From NCBI GenBank assembly GCA_900548595.1, contig URLB01000063.1, positions 1-11,599 on the forward strand: a stretch of 11,599 nucleotides of DNA. The letters run 5' to 3'. The DNA comes from an uncultured Eubacteriales bacterium (GTDB taxonomy: Bacteria; Bacillota; Clostridia; Lachnospirales; Anaerotignaceae). Both the position numbers and the translations under genes were made by a program. Below, one piece after another: positions 6,444 to 11,599 of this stretch (positions within the stretch are counted from its first letter, which is position 1; the number at the start of each line of letters is the position of its first letter). The notes below the pieces were generated by a model. That model saw only the letters and a list, made by a program, of their open reading frames with translations. It was not told where the DNA came from and ran no database searches.

Positions 6444-6995
6444 ATGAAAGCTACCGGTATCGTAAGGCGAATAGATGATCTCGGAAGAGTTGTAATACCA
6501 AAAGAAATTCGCCGAACATTAAGAATAAGAGAAGGAGACCCGCTTGAAATCTTTACGGATTCCGACGGAGAAATAATACTGAAGAAATATTCCCCCATAG
6601 GAGAACTCGGCGCATTTGCCAAAGAATATGCGGAATCGCTGGCACAGACCATAGGTCATGTTACATGTATTGTGGACAAAGACCAAATCATAGCTGTTTC
6701 CGGAGGTCCTAAGAAAGATTTTTATGAAAAACATATCAGTGAAGCCATGGAAAATTGTATCAACGCCAGAAGCACCCATGTCGCTGACAGAAACGACAGC
6801 AATTTCATTCCTGTACTTGAAAACGATGACGCTGCCGAAGTATCCTATAATCATCAGCTCATCACACCTATCATATGTGAAGGAGACGCTTTGGGGGCAA
6901 TCGTATTCCTCTCTCCCGACAAAAAAATGGGAGAAGTAGAAGGAAAACTTGCTCAAACTGCGGCAGGATTCCTGGGAAAACAAATGGAACAGTAA
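6444..6995 (+). CDS. spoVT: Stage V sporulation protein T, AbrB-family transcriptional regulator
   Basis: A 183-residue DNA-binding regulator, close to the 178 residues of Bacillus subtilis SpoVT. Residues 1-50 form the AbrB/SpoVT swapped-hairpin DNA-binding domain with the hallmark GIVRRIDDLGRVVIPKEIRR (5-24) and LRIREGDPLEIF. Residues about 55-180 form the GAF-like C-terminal domain (CIVDKDQIIAVSGGPKK, ITPIICEGDALGAIVF) that separates SpoVT from the short AbrB and Abh proteins. In the known system SpoVT tunes sigma-G genes in the forespore late in sporulation, affecting coat and germination properties. The start at 6444 follows GGAAAGGA at 6426-6433; the ATG at 6436 runs into a stop after two codons. 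It is a single-gene unit, divergent from the LarA-like gene and converging on rsmA. The usual Bacillus neighbours of spoVT are absent. Confidence 0.95.
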   Translation: MKATGIVRRIDDLGRVVIPKEIRRTLRIREGDPLEIFTDSDGEIILKKYSPIGELGAFAKEYAESLAQTIGHVTCIVDKDQIIAVSGGPKKDFYEKHISEAMENCINARSTHVADRNDSNFIPVLENDDAAEVSYNHQLITPIICEGDALGAIVFLSPDKKMGEVEGKLAQTAAGFLGKQMEQ

Positions 6996-7015
6996 TTTAA
7001 AGTAATGTTTTATAC

Positions 7016-7094
7016 AAAAACAGCTGTGGCGCGCTTATAAAAACCCGGAAATATTTCCTGCTTGTTTTTATTTATGCGTCCACAGCTTGTTTTT
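7016..7094. terminator. Long nested bidirectional terminator between spoVT and rsmA
   Basis: An outer stem pairs AAAAACAGCTGTGG (7016-7029) with CCACAGCTTGTTTTT (7080-7094), with a one-base bulge. Inside it, AAAAAC (7039-7044) can pair with GTTTTT (7064-7069) around the palindrome GGAAATATTTCC (7047-7058), followed by more T residues. The structure can therefore end spoVT transcripts (inner stem, then GTTTTT) and rsmA transcripts (outer stem, then T5). Its right arm overlaps the rsmA stop codon at 7093-7095. Confidence 0.75.
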
Positions 7095-7968
7095 AATTAT
7101 TTTTTATATCATAAATCTTGTCCGACAGTTTTGCGAACTCTTCTATACTCATTGCCTCTCCTCTGATTTTTTCATCCAATCCGACGGATTTTATAATTTC
7201 CGACATATCTTCTTTGTTAAATCCAAATCCGCCTTGATTACAGAGTGTGTTTAAAAGCGTCTTTCTTCTCTGTCCGAAAGCGGCTTTTACAACTTTAAAA
7301 AACAAATCCTTATCTTTAAGTTTGACAGGTGGATTTTCTCTGATATTAAGCGTTATAACAGCCGAAGCAACTTTAGGTCTCGGCATAAAACACGACGGCT
7401 GCACTATCATATCTATATTGGCGTCGGCATAAAACTGTACCGCAATAGAGAGAGCTCCGTAATCGCCTTTCCCCGGCAATGCCTGCATACGTTCAGCAAC
7501 TTCTTTCTGTACCATAACCGTCATTGATTTTACGAAGTCTTTCTTCGCAAGCATGTCCATTATTATCGGCGTCGTTATGTAATACGGAAGGTTTGCAACT
7601 ACCTTAAACGGCTTACCGCCGTTTTTTTCTTCCGATAGTTTTGCTATGTCGCACTTAAGCACATCCAGATTTATTATTTCGATATTGTTATATTCGCCAA
7701 GTGTTTCCTCCAGTATAGGTATCAGCTTTGTGTCTATCTCCAACGCTATTACTTTTTTTGCTCTTTCGGCAACAACCTGCGTCAGAGCGCCGAACCCGGG
7801 GCCTATCTCCAGTACGGTATCCTCATCGGTGATTCCCGCTGCGTCGGCAATATTTTCAAGTATATTGGTATCTATCAAAAAATTTTGACCGAATCCTTTT
7901 TTAAAATTAAATCCGTATCGTTCCATAATAGCCTTCGTTCTTAAAGGCGTTGCAATGCGTTCTACCAT
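7093..7968 (-). CDS. rsmA: 16S rRNA (adenine1518/1519-N6)-dimethyltransferase RsmA (KsgA)
   Basis: A 291-residue S-adenosylmethionine-dependent methyltransferase, near the usual 270-295. RsmA dimethylates two adjacent adenosines in the 3'-terminal hairpin of 16S rRNA during small-subunit maturation. Motifs in order are FGQNFLIDTNILENI (26-40), the SAM-binding loop VLEIGPGFGALTQ (52-64), acidic ALEIDTKL (75-82), catalytic NLPYY (126-130; N-L-P-Y is the base-flipping motif), then PRPKVASAVI (196-205) and the C-terminal domain FGQRRKTLLNTL (231-242). The ATG at 7968 is preceded by AAGGAG (7980-7975), which overlaps the stop of the upstream gene, so translation is probably coupled. It is the last gene of a four-gene minus-strand operon. 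The family loss phenotype is kasugamycin resistance. The usual clostridial neighbours (rnmV, tatD, veg) are not present here. Confidence 0.95.
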   Translation of the reverse strand: MVERIATPLRTKAIMERYGFNFKKGFGQNFLIDTNILENIADAAGITDEDTVLEIGPGFGALTQVVAERAKKVIALEIDTKLIPILEETLGEYNNIEIINLDVLKCDIAKLSEEKNGGKPFKVVANLPYYITTPIIMDMLAKKDFVKSMTVMVQKEVAERMQALPGKGDYGALSIAVQFYADANIDMIVQPSCFMPRPKVASAVITLNIRENPPVKLKDKDLFFKVVKAAFGQRRKTLLNTLCNQGGFGFNKEDMSEIIKSVGLDEKIRGEAMSIEEFAKLSDKIYDIKNN

Positions 7969-7978
7969 TTTTTTCTCC

Positions 7979-8479
7979 TTATTTTATAATCATTCCGAGT
8001 AACCCGTAACTGAATACAGAAATAATTATTCCTGCCAATACAACTCCCAGAACAATAACCCCAAATGATTTTTTTACATCCATATTTAAAAGCGAAGCAA
8101 TAAGAGCTCCTGTCCAAGCCCCCGTACCGGGAAGCGGAATACCTACGAATAACAAAAGTCCCCAGTAAGCGTATTTTTGTATCTGATCGCTTTTGCTTAT
8201 AGCTTTATTCTCAAGCTTTTCTATAAAATTTTTCATACCTGTTTTTTTCAACTGTTTAAATATAAATTTTATAAATATCAGTATGAACGGAATAGGTATA
8301 ATATTGCCGATAAACGCTATTATAAACGACGGTGCAAGTTCCATACCCATTAAAAATCCTGCAATTATACCTCCCCTAAGTTCAAGTATCGGCAAAAGCG
8401 AAACTATAAAAACTATCAGTTCGGGACTGAATACTCCTCCTAAATTATTTACAAACCATCCTGCTATTTGTTCTGCCAT
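7979..8479 (-). CDS. Small integral membrane protein, small multi-drug export family (PF06695, COG2426)
   Basis: A 166-residue membrane protein. The family signature is a pair of inverted hydrophobic repeats with Pro/Gly-rich re-entrant-like turns: SLLPILELRGGIIAGFLMGM (27-46) with GNIIPIPFILIFI (58-70), and LLLFVGIPLPGTGAWTGALI (108-127) with the final helix GVIVLGVVLAGIIISVFSYG (140-159). A charged cytoplasmic segment lies around 71-104. The family name suggests export of small drugs, but experimental support for that role is thin, so treat the function as unproved. The ATG at 8479 has GGAGG at 8490-8486. It begins 17 bases after the alpha/beta hydrolase stop and ends 10 bases before rsmA, so it is an internal operon gene. 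Its stop codon overlaps the rsmA Shine-Dalgarno site. Confidence 0.85.
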   Translation of the reverse strand: MAEQIAGWFVNNLGGVFSPELIVFIVSLLPILELRGGIIAGFLMGMELAPSFIIAFIGNIIPIPFILIFIKFIFKQLKKTGMKNFIEKLENKAISKSDQIQKYAYWGLLLFVGIPLPGTGAWTGALIASLLNMDVKKSFGVIVLGVVLAGIIISVFSYGLLGMIIK

Positions 8480-8496
8480 TTATTTCCTCCATATTA

Positions 8497-9432
8497 TCAA
8501 ATATTTTTTTCAAGCCAATTATAAAGTATGGCATATACTTTTTCTCTTTTTATATCGTTTAAAATTTCATGTCTCACTCCGTGAAGCAATTTAATGTCAA
8601 CATTTATACATCCGGCTTTTTTAAGCATTTCATAAACCTTCCGCACTCCTTTTCCGAAATCTCCGACAGGGTCGTCGGAACCGGATATAAGTAACATCGG
8701 CAGATTGCGAGGCATTGATTTTGCCCATTTTACACTATTTACCTTTTTTATAAGTAAAAACAAATCTCTGTAAGCTTCATTAGTAAATAAAAAACCGCAT
8801 TTCTCATCGTTCACATACTTTTCTACAATTTTACTGTCCGTGGATATCCAATCAAATTTAGTATTGGCAGTATCTATTTTTTTATTAAAAGCTCCGAAAG
8901 CTATTTTATCTATAAGTTCTCCCCTTTGCTTGGGATTTTTATGGGCTTTGTACTTTGCCAAGGATATACCGAAATCCAATAAAGGATTCACATAACCGGT
9001 TCCGATAAATATCGCTCCGTCAAATTTATCTCCGTACAAAGCCATATATTCTCTTGTCAAAAAAGAACCCATGCTGTGTCCTACCATAAAATATGGTATT
9101 TCATCATATTCCAGTCTCATCATACCTTCAAGATAGTTCATATCGTCTATCAAATACTGCCAACTGTTTTCTCTTTTACCGAAGTAACCCAAATCACTTT
9201 TATTTTCAACGGAAAGTCCATGCCCCGCATGATCGTTTCCGCATACTATATATCCTTTTCTGGCAAGATATTTTGCAAACTCCTCATATCTTAATATGTA
9301 TTCTGCCATTCCGTGTACAAGCTGTACAATTCCCTTATAATGTTTACAATCCGTATCTCTCCATATACATGCAAAAATATCATGACCTCCGTTAGAAGCC
9401 GGAAACTCGAGTTCAAATCTGGTTATTTCCAT
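8497..9432 (-). CDS. Alpha/beta hydrolase, monoacylglycerol lipase / lysophospholipase-like
   Basis: A 311-residue serine hydrolase of the Hydrolase_4 (serine aminopeptidase S33-like) group, with the layout of bacterial monoglyceride lipases and lysophospholipase L2. The oxyanion strand is VQLVHGMAEYILRYEEFAKY (36-55) and the nucleophile elbow is GHSMGS (118-123; Ser120). The acid is in SGSDDPVGDFGKGV (Asp254 most likely), and the base is His288 in LLHGVRHEILND (283-293). A cap segment lies at about 150-225. No signal peptide is seen, so it is cytoplasmic or membrane-associated; the likely substrates are monoacylglycerols or lysophospholipids. The start at 9432 uses GAGGAG at 9448-9443, which lies inside the last codons of the upstream HD gene. 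The gap is 7 bases, so translation is likely coupled. Substrate specificity is inferred from family only. Confidence 0.87.
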   Translation of the reverse strand: MEITRFELEFPASNGGHDIFACIWRDTDCKHYKGIVQLVHGMAEYILRYEEFAKYLARKGYIVCGNDHAGHGLSVENKSDLGYFGKRENSWQYLIDDMNYLEGMMRLEYDEIPYFMVGHSMGSFLTREYMALYGDKFDGAIFIGTGYVNPLLDFGISLAKYKAHKNPKQRGELIDKIAFGAFNKKIDTANTKFDWISTDSKIVEKYVNDEKCGFLFTNEAYRDLFLLIKKVNSVKWAKSMPRNLPMLLISGSDDPVGDFGKGVRKVYEMLKKAGCINVDIKLLHGVRHEILNDIKREKVYAILYNWLEKNI

Positions 9433-9439
9433 ATAATAA

Positions 9440-10018
9440 TCACTCCTCGGAAATATTTCCTCTAAGTCCTATGGCGTCAGCGCAGCTTTTCATTCCTTCT
9501 ATTGTTTCTTTTATAACATCATCCAGAGACAATCCTATCATATCACACCCTTTTTGGATAACTTCCCTGTTTACGCCGGCAGCAAATCCGCTTGATTTGA
9601 ACTTCTTTTTAACGCTTTTTACTTCAATATCAAGAACGCTTTTGGACGGTCTCATAAGGCATGCCGCATTTATAAGTCCTGTCAGTTCATCTATTGTATA
9701 AAGCACTTTTTCCATTTTTTCAACCGGTTCAACATCACAGCATAATCCCCAGCCATGCGAACATACTGCGTGAATATAGTCCTCGTCAATGTCGTTTTCT
9801 CTCATTATTTCGGCAGTTTTAACGCAATGCTTTTCAGGATACATTTCATAGTCCAAATCGTGCAGTAATCCTATAACGCCCCATTTTTCGGGGTCTTCTC
9901 CGTTAATTTCCGCAAAATGTCTCATAACTCCTTCAACCGCAAGACCGTGTTTAAGCAGTGCGTCCGATTTATTGTATTCATTAAGCAGCTTCCATGCTTC
10001 TTCTCTTGTAGGTCTCAA
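9440..10018 (-). CDS. HD-domain phosphohydrolase-like protein (COG2316 type), TTG start
   Basis: A 192-residue HD-superfamily protein. Probable metal ligands are H24 (LLKHGLAVE), H53-D54 (GLLHDLDYE), H88 (VCSHGWG) and D110 (YTIDELTG). In the superfamily these bind one or two divalent metals and hydrolyse phosphate esters or nucleotides; the substrate of this branch is unknown to me. The C-terminal half is helical (KKKFKSSGFAAGVNREVI). The start is TTG at 10018-10016: GGAGGA at 10031-10026 sits 7 bases before it, and an in-frame TGA lies two codons upstream. The ATG immediately after GGAGGA (10025) is in another frame, too close to the Shine-Dalgarno site, and runs into TAA after 14 codons. 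It is the first gene of the HD, hydrolase, membrane protein, rsmA operon. Confidence 0.87.
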   Translation of the reverse strand: MRPTREEAWKLLNEYNKSDALLKHGLAVEGVMRHFAEINGEDPEKWGVIGLLHDLDYEMYPEKHCVKTAEIMRENDIDEDYIHAVCSHGWGLCCDVEPVEKMEKVLYTIDELTGLINAACLMRPSKSVLDIEVKSVKKKFKSSGFAAGVNREVIQKGCDMIGLSLDDVIKETIEGMKSCADAIGLRGNISEE

Positions 10019-10025
10019 ATTTCAT

Positions 10026-10031
10026 TCCTCC
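10026..10031 (-). promoter_or_regulatory. Shine-Dalgarno site that decides the TTG start of the HD gene
   Basis: GGAGGA on the minus strand is separated by 7 bases (ATGAAAT) from TTG. The ATG directly abutting it has no spacer and opens a 14-codon dead-end frame. Spacing therefore favours TTG. Confidence 0.65.
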
Positions 10032-10049
10032 GTTAATTTCTATATTCAG

Positions 10050-10078
10050 ATTAAAGCATTATGAGTTCTTGAACTCAA
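10050..10078 (-). promoter_or_regulatory. Predicted promoter of the HD-hydrolase-exporter-rsmA operon
   Basis: Read on the minus strand: TTGAGT (10078-10073), a 17-base spacer, then TTTAAT (10055-10050). It is the best housekeeping-type match between the spoIVA terminator and the HD gene, giving a leader of about 25-30 bases. The -35 overlaps the palindrome at 10062-10077. Confidence 0.5.
10062..10077. promoter_or_regulatory. Perfect 16-bp palindrome, candidate operator over the operon promoter
   Basis: TGAGTTCTTGAACTCA has 7-bp arms around TT and is a fully symmetric dyad. It covers most of the predicted -35 and the upstream part of the spacer, where a dimeric repressor would block polymerase. 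I do not recognise it as a CIRCE, LexA, CodY or Rex site. Confidence 0.45.
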
Positions 10079-10136
10079 AAACGCCCCTTTTACTATAATG
10101 CAAATCATTTACATTATAAAACAAAGGGGCTGTTTT
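10078..10136. terminator. Terminator downstream of spoIVA
   Basis: The main stem is GCCCCTTT (10083-10090) with AAAGGGGC (10123-10130). It is extended inside by TATAATG (10094-10100) with CATTATA (10112-10118), and outside by AAAAC (10078-10082) with GTTTT (10132-10136) across a one-base bulge. On the minus strand it is followed by TTTTTGAG. It lies 35 bases after the spoIVA stop and ahead of the HD operon promoter, separating the two transcription units. Confidence 0.8.
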
Positions 10137-10170
10137 GTCATTATTTAAGTAATTACAGTTTCTTTAAAAC

Positions 10171-11599
10171 TTATAAAATTATACAGATAAGACCTCCGCT
10201 TCCTTCATTAAGTATTTTCTGAAGCGATTCCTGTAATTTAATTTGAGCGTCTTCTGGCATTGTATATATTTTGTTATTCATTCCCTCCCTTACAAGAGTA
10301 TCCAGTGTTCTTCCGAAAAGATTAAGATCCCATATTTTCTGTCGATCGGTTTTATATGTACTTAAAATATCGTCTATAAACTCCTTGCTTTGCTCCTCGG
10401 TTCCGACAATCGGCGCTACTTCTGTCTCGATATCGGTCTTTATCATATTTATTGCCTCACCGTGCGCCTTAATTTTAATTCCGTATCTTGATCCGTGTTT
10501 GAACACCTCCGGCTCGTCTAAAATTATTTCGTCAAAGGCAGGTCCTACTATGCCGTATCCTTTCCGTTTTACATCGGCCAATGCGGATTTTATCTTGTTA
10601 TATTCCGACATTACGGATGACAATTCTTTCATAATACTTATAAGTTCGTAATCGTCTTTTATATCAATGGCTATTGTCTCGCTCAGCACTTTATAAAAAA
10701 GATCGTCGTTCATTACCAAATCTATTTCCGCTTCTCCGCTTCCTGCGGAAATATCGCCTATATATACCTTTCTTATATATTCATTATTAGTCAATTCCGA
10801 CGAACATTCCGAAACGCTTCTCAAATTTACCGTACTGTCGGACAGCTTTGAAAGAGTTTCTATCACGGAACTTTTAAGCCAGTGTTCATTATCAAGTCCT
10901 TCCAACCACCTCGGGATATTTATATTTATTTCGTTTATCGGAAATTCATATAAAAGACTTTCAAGTAAATCGTTTATTTCATCATCTTTAAGCTGTGCGC
11001 AGTTTACTGTTTTCACCGGCACGTCATACTTACTTTCAAGCTCGTCTCTCAACATTTCCGTTTCCGTTCCGTATGGATTTGCACTGTTAAGAACCATAAC
11101 AAACGGTCTTCCTGATTTTTTTAACTCGTTTACAATATTTTCTTCCGCCTCAACATAATTTTCCCTTGGAATATCGGTTATCGTTCCGTCTGTAGTCATG
11201 GCTATCGCAACGGTTGAATGGTCGTTTATAACCTTATTTGTACCTGTTAGCGCCGCGGCTGCCAAAGGCATAGGTTTATCAGACCACGGAGTGTTTACCA
11301 TTCTCGGTTCATCTCCGTCGGTTATTCCTTCCGCTCCGTCAACTATATATCCGACGCAGTCTATAAGTCTCATTTTAAATTTTACGTTGTCGCCTATTTG
11401 CAGTTCCGCAGGTCTTGAAGGAACAAACTTCGGTTCTGTCGTTGTTATTATTTTTCCCTGACCTATAAGCGGCAGTTCATCCCTTGCCCTTTCCTTTTCA
11501 AAATTATTACTCATATTCGGTAATACCGATTTTTCCATAAAACGCCGTATAAACGTCGATTTTCCCGTACGGCATGGGCCGGTAATACCTATATATATG
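10171..11599 (-). CDS. spoIVA: Stage IV sporulation protein A, spore coat morphogenetic ATPase (N-terminus cut by the window edge)
   Basis: 475 residues are visible, and by alignment from memory with the 492-residue Bacillus subtilis protein about 17 N-terminal residues lie beyond the right edge. The frame stays open from the internal ATG at 11538 out to the edge and includes the Walker A motif GPCRTGKST, so that ATG is not the start. Further landmarks are TTTEPKFVP (sensor threonines), LIDCVGYIVDGAEG (Walker B-like), RMVNTPW, MTTDGTITDIPRENYVEAEE and the C-terminal NEGSGGLICIIL. In the known system SpoIVA hydrolyses ATP to polymerise on the mother-cell side of the outer forespore membrane, held there by SpoVM through its C-terminal region, and forms the coat basement layer. 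No break or frameshift is seen. It is followed by its own terminator. Its promoter is outside the window; sigma-E control would be expected from the family. Confidence 0.96.
   Translation of the reverse strand, partial: IYIGITGPCRTGKSTFIRRFMEKSVLPNMSNNFEKERARDELPLIGQGKIITTTEPKFVPSRPAELQIGDNVKFKMRLIDCVGYIVDGAEGITDGDEPRMVNTPWSDKPMPLAAAALTGTNKVINDHSTVAIAMTTDGTITDIPRENYVEAEENIVNELKKSGRPFVMVLNSANPYGTETEMLRDELESKYDVPVKTVNCAQLKDDEINDLLESLLYEFPINEININIPRWLEGLDNEHWLKSSVIETLSKLSDSTVNLRSVSECSSELTNNEYIRKVYIGDISAGSGEAEIDLVMNDDLFYKVLSETIAIDIKDDYELISIMKELSSVMSEYNKIKSALADVKRKGYGIVGPAFDEIILDEPEVFKHGSRYGIKIKAHGEAINMIKTDIETEVAPIVGTEEQSKEFIDDILSTYKTDRQKIWDLNLFGRTLDTLVREGMNNKIYTMPEDAQIKLQESLQKILNEGSGGLICIIL

Noticed and set aside
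6519..6983. Minus-strand open frame of 154 codons opposite spoVT
   Set aside because: Antisense to an unmistakable spoVT; the residue make-up is Phe/Ser/Tyr-rich, typical of a shadow frame.
1..11599. CRISPR arrays, tRNA or rRNA genes, insertion sequences, phage genes, toxin-antitoxin or defence systems
   Set aside because: I saw no regularly spaced repeats, no cloverleaf-like segments, no transposase or integrase motifs and no recognisable defence proteins. Apart from the composition break near 630, the window reads as ordinary chromosome.

Overview
The window looks like a chromosomal segment of an anaerobic, endospore-forming Firmicute (class Clostridia). It carries spoVT and the nearly complete C-terminal part of spoIVA, both sporulation genes, plus an exported protein with S-layer homology domains. 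Shine-Dalgarno sites are strong (GGAGG type) and the DNA from about 690 onward is AT-rich with frequent AGA and ATA codons. I cannot name a genus.

Layout: (1) Positions 1-2994, plus strand, hold a three-gene molybdenum hydroxylase operon of the xanthine dehydrogenase type: the end of the FAD subunit, the 2Fe-2S subunit and the molybdopterin subunit. It is closed by a hairpin terminator at 3008-3036. (2) A secreted SLH-CAP protein (minus, 4508-3084) converges on that terminator. (3) A LarA-family (DUF2088) nickel-pincer isomerase-like gene (minus, 6047-4746) has its own terminator and a structured leader. (4) A 396-base AT-rich divergent gap (6048-6443) leads to spoVT (plus, 6444-6995). (5) A long bidirectional terminator separates spoVT from a four-gene minus-strand operon, in transcription order HD-domain hydrolase, alpha/beta hydrolase, small membrane exporter-like protein, rsmA (10018-7093). 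(6) A further terminator separates that operon from spoIVA (minus), which runs off the right edge.

The oddest feature is compositional. Bases 1 to about 630 are GC-rich, with GCG/CTG/CGG-type codons and no ATA. From about 635 onward the DNA is AT-rich like the rest of the window. The switch falls inside the last codons of the 2Fe-2S gene, next to its conserved second cluster motif. This is either a recombination-made mosaic operon or an assembly chimera.

Most of the rest is ordinary clostridial gene content. I did not find a convincing new multi-gene system. Secondary points are a CAP domain lacking both canonical histidines, a perfect 16-bp palindrome over the predicted promoter of the rsmA operon, a leader hairpin in front of the LarA-like gene, and an identical 14-base palindromic sequence at two sites.
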